From assembly GCA_001657325.1 (NCBI GenBank), contig LWRO01000005.1, positions 186,001-250,000 of the forward strand: 64,000 nucleotides of DNA, read 5' to 3'. The position numbers and the translations under genes were made by a program. The DNA is from Geitlerinema sp. BBD 1991-9 (GTDB lineage Bacteria; Cyanobacteriota; Cyanobacteriia; Cyanobacteriales; Geitlerinemataceae). The notes under the pieces are model-generated. The model had not been told where the DNA came from. It made no database searches and worked only from the letters and a program-made list of their open reading frames with translations. Positions 26,818 through 36,922 of this stretch are shown here, piece after piece; the stretch's first letter is position 1, and each line of letters starts with the position of its first letter.

Positions 26818-29172
26818 ATGCAGATTGCCAAATCCCAACCCGATACCCTCCAAACGCTCGCCCTCGATGTGGGGGGGATGAAATGCGCCGGATGCGTGAA
26901 AGCCGTCGAACGCAAACTCACCCAAATTCCAGGGGTAAAGTCCGCGTGTGTCAACCTCGCCACCGAAATGGCAACTGTTGAATGCGAAGCGGATTCTATC
27001 CAACCAGAAATTTTAGAACAAACCCTAACCGAAGCAGGATTTCCCAGTCAACTTCGGACGACAAGCGGCTTGTCTGTCAAAGATTTAGAAGCGACGGAAG
27101 AACGACACCGAGAAGCCGCCCGAGAACAGCGACAACAACTCTTAATTGCGATCGTTCTCATTATTTTATCCACCGTCGGACACTTGCAAATGTTGGGGCT
27201 TCCGGCGATTCCTGGGTTGAGTAATATTTGGTTTCACTTTACTCTTGCAACGATGGCGTTACTCATACCCGGTCGTCCAATTTTAAGCGATGGATGGCGC
27301 GGTTTAACACACAATGCACCCAACATGAACACCCTCGTCGGATTGGGCGTAACGACAGCGTATTTAGCCAGTACAGTAGCGTTGTTTTTTCCACAGTTGG
27401 AATGGGAGTGTTTTTTTGAAGAACCCGTCATGTTGTTGGGATTTGTTTTGCTAGGGCGGGCGTTGGAAAAACAGGCGAGAAATCGGGCGGCGGCTTCGTT
27501 ACAGGCGTTGGTGGGATTGCAGCCGAAAATTGTGCATTTGGTGACAAATCCCGAGAATTTACAATCGATCGATCCGAAATCGATTGTCGATCTTCCCGCC
27601 GATCGCGTGCGCGTGGGTGAGTTTCTACAAGTGCGTTCTGGTGAAAAAATTCCCGTCGATGGCGAAGTCATGGCGGGACAAACAACAGTGGATGAATCGA
27701 TGCTGACGGGGGAACCAATCCCCGTTCTCAAGCAAGTTGGAAACGAGGTGGCGACGGGAACGCTGAACCAGTCGGGAACGATCGTAGTACGGGCGAAACG
27801 GATGGGAAAAGATACGACGTTGGCGCAAATCGTACAGTTGGTTCAAAACGCGCAAACGCGGAAAGCCCCCGTTCAACGGTTTGCGGATACGGTGGCGGGC
27901 TATTTTACTTATGGCATTCTTTCGATCGCGGCGTTGACGTTTCTGTTTTGGTACAGCCTAGGAACTCATTGGTTTCCCGATGTGTTGTCGGTGGGTACGG
28001 CGTTTCCCAATTTAGGATACGTTCACGGAAGTTTCGATCGACCGTCTTCACCGTTACTCCTCAGTTTAAAACTCGCCATCGATGTTTTAGCGATCGCTTG
28101 TCCTTGTGCGTTGGGCTTGGCGACACCAACCGCGATTCTCGTTGGAACGGGAATCGGGGCGGAACGGGGTTTACTCATTCGAGGGGGCGACGTGTTGGAG
28201 AACGTTCACCGATTGGATACGGTGGTGTTCGATAAAACGGGAACGCTGACGACGGGAAAGCCAACCGTGACGAAGATTTGGAATGCGAAATCGATCGATT
28301 GGCTTCCCTTGGCTGCATCTGTCGAACAGAATACCAACCATCCGTTAGGCGATTCGATCGTGCGCTACGCGAAACAGCACGAAATCGAGTTGTTTCCTGT
28401 AGAGGCTTCCCACACCGAACCGGGGTTTGGAGTTTTGGGAACTGCGAACGATCGATCGATCCTCGTAGGAAATTTGCGATGGATGGAAAAACACGACATT
28501 TCGATCGATCCTTCAACTCACCAACAAGCTGAATCCTTCGTCCGAGATGGGAATACGATCGTTTACGTGGCGATCGATGGAGAAATAGTTGGTTTAATCG
28601 CAGTGCGAGACGAATTGCGCCCCGATGCGGCGGAAACGGTGAAACGATTGCAAAAGCTGGGATTGCACGTGAAATTGCTAACCGGAGATCGACGGGAAGT
28701 CGCCGACTCGATCGCGAAGCAATTGGGAGTGGGATCTGAAGACGTATTAGCTGAAGTGAATCCTGGTGAAAAAGCTCGATCGATCGAACAATTGCAACAA
28801 CAAGGTCGCAACGTCGCCTTAGTCGGAGACGGAATTAACGACGCACCCGCCTTAGCCCAAGCGAACTTAGGAATTTCCCTCCAAGGCGCAACCGATGTCG
28901 CCGTCGAAACCGCCCAAATTGTCTTAATGCGCGATCGAACCGACGACATCCTCCAAGCCATTCGTCTCAGCCGCGCTACCTTCAACAAGATCCGTCAAAA
29001 TCTCGTCTGGGCGTTTTCCTACAACTCGATCGCGATTCCCATCGCCGCAGGAATTCTACTTCCCAGTTTCGGCATTTTACTCGATCCCGCCGTCGCCGCC
29101 GCGTTAATGGCGATGAGTTCGATTAGTGTCGTCACTAATTCACTGCTTTTACGCCGTCAATTTCGGGCTTGA
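26818..29172 (+). CDS. ctaA: Copper-transporting P1B-type ATPase (CtaA-like)
   Basis: This 784-residue P-type ATPase has one N-terminal heavy-metal-associated domain ([13 protein letters not shown], Cys23 and Cys26), eight predicted membrane segments and the metal-binding CPC (428-430, [14 protein letters not shown]). It also has TGEP, the phosphorylated Asp472 in DKTGTLT, HP (NHPLGDS) and [14 protein letters not shown] with this HMA identifies a Cu(I) ATPase. The wording of the HMA fits cyanobacterial CtaA (plasma-membrane import for plastocyanin and oxidase supply) better than PacS, by recall. No Cu chaperone or regulator is adjacent. Confidence 0.88.
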   Translation: MQIAKSQPDTLQTLALDVGGMKCAGCVKAVERKLTQIPGVKSACVNLATEMATVECEADSIQPEILEQTLTEAGFPSQLRTTSGLSVKDLEATEERHREAAREQRQQLLIAIVLIILSTVGHLQMLGLPAIPGLSNIWFHFTLATMALLIPGRPILSDGWRGLTHNAPNMNTLVGLGVTTAYLASTVALFFPQLEWECFFEEPVMLLGFVLLGRALEKQARNRAAASLQALVGLQPKIVHLVTNPENLQSIDPKSIVDLPADRVRVGEFLQVRSGEKIPVDGEVMAGQTTVDESMLTGEPIPVLKQVGNEVATGTLNQSGTIVVRAKRMGKDTTLAQIVQLVQNAQTRKAPVQRFADTVAGYFTYGILSIAALTFLFWYSLGTHWFPDVLSVGTAFPNLGYVHGSFDRPSSPLLLSLKLAIDVLAIACPCALGLATPTAILVGTGIGAERGLLIRGGDVLENVHRLDTVVFDKTGTLTTGKPTVTKIWNAKSIDWLPLAASVEQNTNHPLGDSIVRYAKQHEIELFPVEASHTEPGFGVLGTANDRSILVGNLRWMEKHDISIDPSTHQQAESFVRDGNTIVYVAIDGEIVGLIAVRDELRPDAAETVKRLQKLGLHVKLLTGDRREVADSIAKQLGVGSEDVLAEVNPGEKARSIEQLQQQGRNVALVGDGINDAPALAQANLGISLQGATDVAVETAQIVLMRDRTDDILQAIRLSRATFNKIRQNLVWAFSYNSIAIPIAAGILLPSFGILLDPAVAAALMAMSSISVVTNSLLLRRQFRA

Positions 29173-29194
29173 AACCCAGGTAAAAACCCAGGTC

Positions 29195-29213
29195 GGGCGC
29201 GGTCTCCGCGCCC
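29195..29213. terminator. GC hairpin between convergent ctaA and argG
   Basis: GGGCGCGG-TCT-CCGCGCCC forms an 8-bp perfect stem between the two convergent stops. No T-run follows, so bidirectional termination is only a guess. Confidence 0.55.
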
Positions 29214-29230
29214 ACTTCCCATACACCTCA

Positions 29231-30427
29231 TCACATCTTTTGCGACCAAATCCGCGTCGGAAGACCCCAAACGTAGATGAAACCTTCAGCCGCTTTGTGG
29301 TCGAACTGGTCGTCCGAACCGTAAGTTGCTAATTCGTCAGTATACAAACTATTGTCTGACTTGCGACCGACGATCGTTGCCATTCCCTTGAACAACTTCA
29401 CCCGAACCACACCGGAAACCCGTTTCTGAGTTTCTCGAACAAACGCATCCAACGCAGCTTTGAGGGGACTAAACCAAAGTCCGTTATAAACCAGTTGGCT
29501 GTACGTTTCTTCGATTCCCCGTTTGTACTGCGTGACATCCTTCGTCAGCGTCAAACTTTCGAGATCGCGGTGGGCTTGAATCAGTGTCAACAATGCAGGG
29601 GCTTCGTAAATTTCCCGAGATTTAATCCCCACGAGGCGGTTTTCTAACATATCAATCCGCCCGATACCGTGACGGCCAGTCATATCGTTCAAGGTCGAAA
29701 CGAGTTGAACGGGGGCGAGAGCTTTTCCATCGAGATGGGTGGGACGACCTTCCTCAAAACCAATTTCGACGTATTCCGGTTCGTTGGGCGTGTCGGCGAT
29801 CGCTTTCGTCATCGCAAACACTTCTTCAAGCGGTTCGTTCCAGGGATCTTCGAGGGGGCCCGCTTCGATGCTGCGTCCCAAGAGATTTCGATCGATACTA
29901 TAAGGAGAAGACTTCTTCACCGGCGACGGAATCCCAAAGCGTTCTCCATAGGCGATGGTTTCTTCCCGACTCATCCCCCATTCCCGGGCTGGGGTCAAAA
30001 CTTTTAAAGTGGGGTTGAGGGCGGCGATCGCTACGTCAAAACGAACTTGGTCGTTCCCTTTCCCCGTACAACCGTGGGCGACAGCATCCGCCCCATATTC
30101 CTCCGCCACTTCCACGAGTTTCTTCGCAATCAAAGGACGCGCCAGCGCCGTCGACAGCGGATAGCGGTTTTCGTAGAGAGCGTTGGCTTGAATTGCAGGG
30201 AAGGCGTAGTCAGTGATGAACTCCTCGGTCACGTCCGCCACGAGAGACTCACTCGCGCCCGAAGTCAGGGCTTTTTCGCGAATCGGCCCGAGTTCGTCCC
30301 CTTGACCCAAATCTGCAGCGAGGGTGATGACTTCGTCAACGCCCCATTCGTGCTTCATGTAGGGAATGCAGACTGAGGTATCTACGCCACCCGAGTAGGC
30401 GAGTACGGCTTTGGTAGCACGACCCAT
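29231..30427 (-). CDS. argG: Argininosuccinate synthase
   Basis: This 398-residue protein has the ATP-pyrophosphatase P-loop [24 protein letters not shown] (citrulline/aspartate site) and [13 protein letters not shown]. The length matches ArgG. It condenses citrulline and aspartate to argininosuccinate with ATP hydrolysis, the penultimate step of arginine synthesis. In cyanobacteria arginine also feeds cyanophycin. It is a single gene; an 11-bp inverted repeat lies 130-170 bp upstream of the ATG. Confidence 0.96.
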   Translation of the reverse strand: MGRATKAVLAYSGGVDTSVCIPYMKHEWGVDEVITLAADLGQGDELGPIREKALTSGASESLVADVTEEFITDYAFPAIQANALYENRYPLSTALARPLIAKKLVEVAEEYGADAVAHGCTGKGNDQVRFDVAIAALNPTLKVLTPAREWGMSREETIAYGERFGIPSPVKKSSPYSIDRNLLGRSIEAGPLEDPWNEPLEEVFAMTKAIADTPNEPEYVEIGFEEGRPTHLDGKALAPVQLVSTLNDMTGRHGIGRIDMLENRLVGIKSREIYEAPALLTLIQAHRDLESLTLTKDVTQYKRGIEETYSQLVYNGLWFSPLKAALDAFVRETQKRVSGVVRVKLFKGMATIVGRKSDNSLYTDELATYGSDDQFDHKAAEGFIYVWGLPTRIWSQKM

Positions 30428-30830
30428 GTACGTTTCGTTCTCCGTCTCAAAACAACCAATCTCCTATTATGGGGTAATTTTTCCCTTTTCCTCGTTTGCG
30501 GTGACGAGATTTTGCGTTTTGCGGTGGGGAACGCCTGGAAATGGGGGGCTGTGTTAGGGTTCGCTGACAATGTGGAGGGAATGGTCTGTCAGCGAACTCA
30601 GTTGAGTTGTGAATTCAATCAACTGTCCTAGTTAGTGTTCGGGATACTTAACACAACAAACAATAAAATCAACTAGGAATCTTGAAAAACGAATATCCGC
30701 CAGGTAAAGTCATGCCAAAGCATCCACCTGCGACAATCAAACAAGAGTTACTAGAAATGGGTATCTCGATTAATTGGTTGTGTAGCTCAATTTATGCGAT
30801 AATTAATTGATATGAATTGAGACTAACATC
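30428..30830. other. argG upstream region with inverted repeat
   Basis: Contains GTTCGCTGACA (30559-30569) and its exact complement TGTCAGCGAAC (30587-30597) around a 17-base spacer, about 130-170 bp upstream of argG. A 32-codon frame at 30711-30809 (MPKHPPATIKQELLEMG) is open but unsupported by any similarity I know. Confidence 0.5.
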
Positions 30831-31041
30831 ATGAGACAAAAAAAATTGAAGTTGGGAAAATTGCCATGCCAAACTGAGTGACCAAAAATCCTTACTCGAT
30901 CGCATTGATAAATTTATACCTTGAGCAGGACTTCGTCCAATTCTCGAACAAAGGCACCCCAAGTATCGCCTCGGCAAAGCTGGGTGAAAACCCTTTGATG
31001 AGATCTTAATGTTTAAGTTTATTGTGTTACAAAAACTCCGT
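30831..31041 (+). pseudogene. IS5-type transposase N-terminal remnant
   Basis: The frame reads HAKLSDQKSLLDRIDKFIP, stop, AGLRPILEQRHPKYRLGKAG, stop, KPFDEILMFKFIVLQKL. With the two TGA codons (30922 and 30985) read as Trp and Arg, this gives the FIPWAGLRPILE ... AGRKPFDEILMFK pattern of the IS5-family N-terminal (DUF772-type) domain. The start MRQKK is out of frame by one indel. The catalytic DDE part is missing, so this is a relic. Confidence 0.75.
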
Positions 31042-31195
31042 CGATTTAAAAATGAAATGCACCCGCCAATTTTCTCAGGCGAACGAATCGACAACGATCG
31101 AAAAAACAAACGTTTGAATTCCACAAGAACCGTTCGACCCGTTGGCTTGCTTTCGCTATCCAACGGGTCGGGGCTTAGGGTTGGACTGTCGAAAA

Positions 31196-31396
31196 CTACA
31201 AAACCACTTCGTAGTTTTTGCCAAATACGAATACCACGTCGCCGTTGGCTAACTTACGTCCCCGTCGAGTTTCCGCTTCTCCATTAACCGAAACTTCTCC
31301 AGACTGAACGAGAATTTTAGCTTCTCCCCCGGTTCCAACAGCCCCTACCAATTTTAAAAACTGATCGAGTTTGATAATTTTCTCAGTATCGCTCAT
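31196..31396 (-). CDS. S4-domain RNA-binding protein (YbcJ/YaaA-like)
   Basis: This 66-residue protein is a single S4 RNA-binding fold: KLDQFLKLVGAVGTGGEAKILVQSGEVSVNGEAETRRGRKL. Stand-alone S4 proteins of this size are thought to bind structured RNA, possibly ribosomal. The gene follows the carbonic anhydrase stop after only three bases, so they are probably co-transcribed. Confidence 0.88.
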   Translation of the reverse strand: MSDTEKIIKLDQFLKLVGAVGTGGEAKILVQSGEVSVNGEAETRRGRKLANGDVVFVFGKNYEVVL

Positions 31397-31399
31397 CGT

Positions 31400-32197
31400 C
31401 TATCTCGTAGAATTACCGTAAATACGCGAGACTTGATCTGATGACAACCAAGGCATTTTCTCATCTTTATGCAGATCGGAAACGGGTTTGGGAACTCGGA
31501 TTTTGTGGGGTGATAATTCGTCGATCGAATCGGGAAGTGATAACAAGCATTGCATCGGAGACGCTTCGAGGGAGGTGTTTTCGCTAGGCGTAACGAACGC
31601 ATGGCGAATCGCGTCGTATTCTAAAACATCTCCGGTTTCGATGTGATACACCCAAGCATGAAGGTGTAGCTTCTTCTGATGTAATTTGGCGTGAACGACG
31701 GGATAGGTTCGCAGGTTATCAATTTGCGTCAAGACGTTTTCAGCAATGGCGACATCGAGGAGGGGTTCGCCTTCAAGTTGGGAATAGCTTTCTTTCAGCA
31801 AGCGGCGCGTCGCTTCAGCGTGTTTCAGCCATTCGTACACCAACGGCATTTCGTCTTCTAAACTACTGCGTTTGAGCAAGCCTTTCATCGCTCCGCAGTG
31901 AGAATGTCCGCAAACGATAATATGTTCGACACCTAACGCTTGGACGGCGTATTCAACCGCTGCGCCTTCTCCACCGTTGGCGGCACCGAAGGGGGGAATG
32001 ATGTTTCCCGCGTTGCGAACTACGAACAGTTCGCCGACTTCTGCGTTCGTGATCAGGTTGGGATCGACGCGCGAGTCGGAGCAGGTGACGAAGAGAATTC
32101 GGGGCTTTTGTCCGTGAGAGAGCTCTTCAAACAGTTCGCGGTGGGTGCTGAAATAGCTCGATTGGAATTCCCGCAGACCTTTGAGTATTTTTTTCAT
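31400..32197 (-). CDS. ccaA: Beta-carbonic anhydrase
   Basis: This 265-residue protein has the zinc site Cys39-x-Asp41-x-Arg43 (TCSDSRVDP), and His98 with Cys101 in CGHSHCGAM. The C-terminal extension beyond the core (about residue 200 onward) resembles the carboxysomal CcaA/IcfA form, which converts bicarbonate to CO2 for Rubisco. No carboxysome genes are in the window, so the carboxysomal location is inferred from the extension. It is the first gene of a two-gene operon with the S4 gene. Confidence 0.88.
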   Translation of the reverse strand: MKKILKGLREFQSSYFSTHRELFEELSHGQKPRILFVTCSDSRVDPNLITNAEVGELFVVRNAGNIIPPFGAANGGEGAAVEYAVQALGVEHIIVCGHSHCGAMKGLLKRSSLEDEMPLVYEWLKHAEATRRLLKESYSQLEGEPLLDVAIAENVLTQIDNLRTYPVVHAKLHQKKLHLHAWVYHIETGDVLEYDAIRHAFVTPSENTSLEASPMQCLLSLPDSIDELSPHKIRVPKPVSDLHKDEKMPWLSSDQVSRIYGNSTR

Positions 32198-32847
32198 CGT
32201 TCGCGCGTCTTGAAGGGCAGCCTTTTTGATCGGCCGCTATTTTATCACCGTTTCAGCAGGTTATTTTTTCGATCGATTGTTTTTACTTATCAGATCGTTC
32301 GCGAATCCGTTTCAGAAAACCTTCGCAATTCCTGCCAAATTTAGCACTGCTTCTACTTCGATCTCGTGGGCTTACCACCAACAGGACGCTCGATCGACTG
32401 TCGCCCTCAAACTCTCCCTTTGACAGATTGGGACACTCGAGCGCTACTCGCCAAAGATGCAGACCACACGAACGCGAGAGTTCCATCATTTCATTGGTCA
32501 ACCGTACCGGTTCGAGAACGGGCATTTTTTAGCCTTATCGCAGCAACAGCCTGCAAACCGTCAATGTCCTGAAGTTTAGCCAGAAACTCGAGCTTTAGCA
32601 GGCAAGTGTAAGGCCAGCTCGATCGACTCAGATATGACTCGACGATTGCTGACCCAGGCTAAAACTGGTAAACCGTCGTTTTTAATGTTAAGATTAGTGA
32701 ATATCGAAATGTTAAATATCAAAAAAGATCGTTAAAAATACACTCAAGAAGACTATTTAAAATGTCTGTCGATCGAGTCCTAAAAACTCACTCGACGACT
32801 CCGACCGCAAGCGTTTGGATTGCGGCGATCGAACGACGCTAGGAAAC
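32198..32847. other. Intergenic region between ccaA and hybrid kinase
   Basis: This 650-bp region between divergent genes presumably contains both promoters. The part near 32680-32760 is AT-rich and a plausible promoter region for the kinase. Several short frames exist on both strands, but none has coding character or recognisable similarity. No hairpin or repeat stands out. Confidence 0.4.
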
Positions 32848-35800
32848 ATGACACCTCGCTTCTCTACCTTCTTTCAACTCAGTCTTCCACAACTTTGGCA
32901 TCGATGGACGAAACGCCATCAAGCGGGATGGCGACCGCGTCATCTACTGGTGTACCTCATCCTGGGAGCCTTGACGGCCGGGGTTAGCTTGACGGCCGGA
33001 CTGAGCTATAAAGTCGTGCGGGAACTGCTGCTCGACAATCTCAAACATAGCGCGCTAAAAACACTCCACGAAAGTGCGAGCGAAATCGACGTTTGGTTTG
33101 CCGTTCAAGTGACCTACATCGAAGCGATCGCGAACACCCCAATCGTCCGCAGTCTCGATTGGGAGGAAATTCAACCGTATCTCCAGCAAGAAACCGAACG
33201 CCTAGACGGCTTTCTTACCCTATCGCTCGTTCTCCCGAACGGTTTGCTTCGCAACCAGGACGGGCAACTGGGGAATATTGCCGATCGCAAGCACTTCCAA
33301 GGTGCAATGGGGGGACAGCTCGAAATTAGCCAACCGATCCTCGGGCGCGTCTCTAAAATACCGATTTTTGCAATTAGCGCGCCGATTTGGGACGATCCCA
33401 ACGCTCTCGAGCGTCAACCCATCGGCGTGCTGACCGGTGCGATCGAAGTCCAACGGTTCGACCAAAGTCTCCGTCAACTCAAATACGGCCCGGGAAGTTA
33501 CGCCTTTGCGATCGACGCGAAAGGCGAAGAGATTGCCTATCTCATCGCACCCACGCAAACTGTCACCGAAGATCTCAACTCGACCCTCCCGAAAGAAGTA
33601 AGCGAAATTGAAGCGCGGGTTCTGCGTCAAGTTCGAGAGAACGGGCGTAGCATCCAGCGTACCGAAATTAACGGTCAAGCGGTCTATATTGCCTATCAAC
33701 CTTTTGAAGATTGGTCGATCGCCCTGGTCATTCCCTGTGAAAACATCGAAAACCAGCTTCAATCCCTCCACGTCCTCGCAGGGGTTCTCGGGGTCATCCT
33801 GGCCACCGCCACGGTGTTAGCCGGACGACAAATCAAAGCCTCCGAGCGGGCCCGCGCCCACGCCGCCAGGGAATCGCTGCTCAACGGTTTGGCGAGCCGC
33901 CTGCACGCCTCCCTCGATCTCAGCAAAACGCTTCCCCCCACACTCAAAGATCTCGCAGACCTCCTCGCGTTCGAGTGCGTGGCGTTTACCTGGTACGATC
34001 GACAGGGCCAAGTCCTTCAACTGGCATTCCAATACACCCAAGCCGATCGATCAACTCAGGTCGAGCAGTTGCGTGCTGTCAATTCCGATATCGCTCTAGA
34101 TTTACAACTTCAACAGGGAGAAGCCGTCAACCTCATCGCCGAACCCTCTGGAAAAACCATCGAACTACACCCCGACTGCTATTCTGCCTTTTCGATTCCG
34201 ACCCGATTGGGAGCGCCGGGATATCTCCTCTGTCAACACAGCCTCCCTTTCAAGCTCAACACAGAAGAACGGGAACTGATGCGCCGCGTGGTCGGACAAC
34301 TCGGTATTGCCGTCAACCAAGCCCATCTTTACTCCGAAACGCAGCGAGCGATCGCCTCCCTCGAACGAGAACAGCAACAATTGCGCCAAGTGGTGACAAA
34401 CGCTCCTGTGGCGATGGTCATGCTCGATACCGAGCTGCGCTATCTCGCCTTCAGTAATAAATGGCTGAGCGACTACAACCTCGATCGAGAAAACCTGCTC
34501 GGTCGCTTCCACGAAGAGGTCTTACCCGACTTGGCTAAAGAACGCAAAGACGTATATCGTCGCGCGCTCTCTGGAGAAGTCATTGCCGATCCCGAACTCA
34601 TCTGGGAACGAGCCGATGGTCGCCGCACTTACCTGCGATCGGCGATTCACCCCTGGTACTGTCCCGAAGGCCAGATCGGTGGCATTATCATCGTGACCGA
34701 GCGCATCGACGATCTCGTCAACGCCCGAGTCGAAGCCGAACAGGCCGCTCAATTCAAGGCCGATTTTTTGGCAAACATGAGTCATGAAATCCGCACGCCG
34801 ATGAACGGGGTGTTGGGGATGACGAGTTTGTTATCGCGCACGCCTCTCAAACGCCAGCAACGGGAGTACGTCCAGGCAATTCAGCGCAGCGCTCAACATT
34901 TGCTAACGCTAATCAATGACATTCTCGACTTCTCCAAGCTCGAAGCTGGCGAAATGCAACTCGATACGATCGACTTCGAGTTAGAGCGCTTTATCGAAGA
35001 TATTCTCGATGTCATGGCCGCTCAGGCAGACGAAAAGCATTTAGAACTGGCCACAATTGTCGATCGAGACGTTCCCCGTCACCTGCACGGCGACGCGATG
35101 CGACTGCGACAAATTCTGTTGAACTTAGTCGGAAACGCGCTCAAATTCACCGAACGCGGAGAAGTTGTCGTTCAAGTGTCGCTGCAAGCAGAAAACCCCG
35201 ACAAGACAGCCGTTCGCTTCGCTGTGCGCGACACGGGTATCGGCATTTCTAAAGCCGGACAGACTAAACTCTTTCAATCGTTCTCCCAAGTCGATACCTC
35301 GACCACCCGACAGTACGGCGGAACGGGGTTAGGTTTGGCGATCGCCCAACAACTCGTTCAGTTGATGGATGGAGAAATCGGTGTTGAAAGTGTCGAAGGC
35401 ATCGGTTCGATGTTCTGGTTTACCGTGCCACTCCAACGCGCGGATGTAACGTCTTCCCCAGTGTTGCCGAAACTTCCGCTAGATATTAGCCGCTTGCGGT
35501 TACTGTTCGCCGCCGGAAACGCAACCACTCGTCAATCGATTCAGTCTTCGATCGAATCTTGGGGCATTCACAACACGAGAGGTGTTCAAAGCGGTAAACT
35601 CGCACTTCAAGCCTTGACCGAGGCGGCTGAAGCCTCTCGCCCCTTCGATATTCTGATGCTTGACTTACAACTGTCCGATATCGATCTCGAGGCGTTCCTC
35701 GACACCCTGCACCGCGATCCGAGGTTACAGCAAACAAAGGTTGTGGTGATGAGTCATCTGAAAGACCAACCGACAGCCGAACGCCTGCTCGATCGAGGAA

Positions 35801-36732
35801 TCGCCAGTTACTTCCTCAAGCCAGTTCGTGCCTCTCGTTTGTTCGACGCTTTAATTGCCGCAGTTGCTCCTGACGTGCGGACTCAGGACGATCTCGACGC
35901 TGCCGAACCGCCGCCACGCCTTTCTTCTGTCGATTTTTCTTATCTAAATTTGCTCGTCGTCGAAGATCACCCCACCAACCAGCAGGTGATTCTGTCGCAA
36001 CTCGAAGAACTCGGTTGTCGTGCGGACTGTGCGTCAAACGGTCAGGAGGCGTTGGAACGATTGGCAGAAAACCGTTACGATGTCGTATTCATGGATTGTC
36101 AAATGCCCGTTCTCGATGGCTATGCCGCCACTCGCGAACTGCGTCGCCGAGAAGGAGGCGAACGCCACACGGTAACGATTGCGCTGACGGCCCATGCTAT
36201 GCCTGCCGATCGAGACAAGTGTTTAGCGGCGGGAATGGACGACTATATTTCCAAACCCGTCGATTTGGACGTTCTCGTGCGAACCCTCGAGCGTTGGACG
36301 GGAAACGCACCGTTGAAGGAACGGGTTGATGCGGACGTTCGCGAGGAGGTTGCAGTGAAGGCGGAGTCGATCGAGTATGGCGACGGCCCGATCGATCTCG
36401 ATCGATTGCAAAAAATCTCGCGCGGGAAATTCAGCTTACAACAACGCTTACTCGAGGCGTTCGTTCAAGCGACGCAAACCGATCTCGAAGCGTTCGATCG
36501 CGTTCTCAGCGAGTGCGATTGCGATCTCGCCGTCGAAAAAGCCCATCGCCTCAAAGGTGCAGCCGCCAATATCGGCGCGAAAGGAATGTCAGAACGAGCC
36601 GCCGAGTTAGAAAAATTGGCCCGCAACGAAACGTTAGGCCAGGCCAGCTCGATCGTCGAAGCGTTAGGGGACGATCTCGATCGCGTGCGAGCGTTCGTTC
36701 GTACAATACAGAAGAACTCGCAGAACAACTGA
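32848..36732 (+). CDS. Hybrid histidine kinase: dCache-GAF-PAS-HisKA-HATPase-REC-REC-HPt
   Basis: This protein has about 1,294 residues. The order is: TM (LLVYLILGALTAGVSLTAG, near 35), a periplasmic Cache-type sensor, TM (LHVLAGVLGVILATATVLAG, near 315), GAF, PAS, HisKA with NMSHEIRTPMNG, HATPase ([26 protein letters not shown]), REC1, REC2 ([21 protein letters not shown]) and HPt (AHRLKGAAANIG). REC1 keeps LMLDLQLS but lacks the acidic pair at its start (FAAGNATT), so it is probably a pseudo-receiver. The start is ATG 32848 with AGGAA; a TTG 11 codons earlier is less likely. The signal sensed is unknown. The REC-kinase downstream is a candidate partner. Confidence 0.9.
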   Translation: MTPRFSTFFQLSLPQLWHRWTKRHQAGWRPRHLLVYLILGALTAGVSLTAGLSYKVVRELLLDNLKHSALKTLHESASEIDVWFAVQVTYIEAIANTPIVRSLDWEEIQPYLQQETERLDGFLTLSLVLPNGLLRNQDGQLGNIADRKHFQGAMGGQLEISQPILGRVSKIPIFAISAPIWDDPNALERQPIGVLTGAIEVQRFDQSLRQLKYGPGSYAFAIDAKGEEIAYLIAPTQTVTEDLNSTLPKEVSEIEARVLRQVRENGRSIQRTEINGQAVYIAYQPFEDWSIALVIPCENIENQLQSLHVLAGVLGVILATATVLAGRQIKASERARAHAARESLLNGLASRLHASLDLSKTLPPTLKDLADLLAFECVAFTWYDRQGQVLQLAFQYTQADRSTQVEQLRAVNSDIALDLQLQQGEAVNLIAEPSGKTIELHPDCYSAFSIPTRLGAPGYLLCQHSLPFKLNTEERELMRRVVGQLGIAVNQAHLYSETQRAIASLEREQQQLRQVVTNAPVAMVMLDTELRYLAFSNKWLSDYNLDRENLLGRFHEEVLPDLAKERKDVYRRALSGEVIADPELIWERADGRRTYLRSAIHPWYCPEGQIGGIIIVTERIDDLVNARVEAEQAAQFKADFLANMSHEIRTPMNGVLGMTSLLSRTPLKRQQREYVQAIQRSAQHLLTLINDILDFSKLEAGEMQLDTIDFELERFIEDILDVMAAQADEKHLELATIVDRDVPRHLHGDAMRLRQILLNLVGNALKFTERGEVVVQVSLQAENPDKTAVRFAVRDTGIGISKAGQTKLFQSFSQVDTSTTRQYGGTGLGLAIAQQLVQLMDGEIGVESVEGIGSMFWFTVPLQRADVTSSPVLPKLPLDISRLRLLFAAGNATTRQSIQSSIESWGIHNTRGVQSGKLALQALTEAAEASRPFDILMLDLQLSDIDLEAFLDTLHRDPRLQQTKVVVMSHLKDQPTAERLLDRGIASYFLKPVRASRLFDALIAAVAPDVRTQDDLDAAEPPPRLSSVDFSYLNLLVVEDHPTNQQVILSQLEELGCRADCASNGQEALERLAENRYDVVFMDCQMPVLDGYAATRELRRREGGERHTVTIALTAHAMPADRDKCLAAGMDDYISKPVDLDVLVRTLERWTGNAPLKERVDADVREEVAVKAESIEYGDGPIDLDRLQKISRGKFSLQQRLLEAFVQATQTDLEAFDRVLSECDCDLAVEKAHRLKGAAANIGAKGMSERAAELEKLARNETLGQASSIVEALGDDLDRVRAFVRTIQKNSQNN

Positions 36733-36740
36733 CACCAGAG

Positions 36741-36841
36741 GAGTGCATCTCACTTTGGAGATCGGAACCCCACCTATCCTTCCCTTAGCGAGGGGAGGTG
36801 CCGAAAGCGGAGGGGTTATTCTACGAAATTGAGATGCACCC
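36741..36841. mobile_element. MITE copy B (101 bp) with perfect 8-bp target duplication
   Basis: It begins GAGTGCATCTCA and ends TGAGATGCACCC. It is flanked by CACCAGAG on both sides (36733-36740 and 36842-36849), a perfect 8-bp duplication. The interior forms a hairpin of CCTTCCC/GGGAGG type. The insertion starts eight bases after the stop codon of the hybrid kinase. Confidence 0.92.
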
Positions 36842-36922
36842 CACCAGAGCAACTCAAACGAAGGCTGAATCGAGAGTGCTTTCGAGACGAATCGAATATC
36901 ATGCTGCAAGGACTGATCCAGT

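Noticed and set aside
30792-31163. 123-codon leftward frame in the argG/S4 gap
   Set aside because: It lies opposite the IS5 relic and shows no protein-like conservation pattern.
32283-32525. 80-codon leftward frame upstream of the hybrid kinase
   Set aside because: No start signal and low-complexity Arg/Ser-rich reading; no recognisable family.
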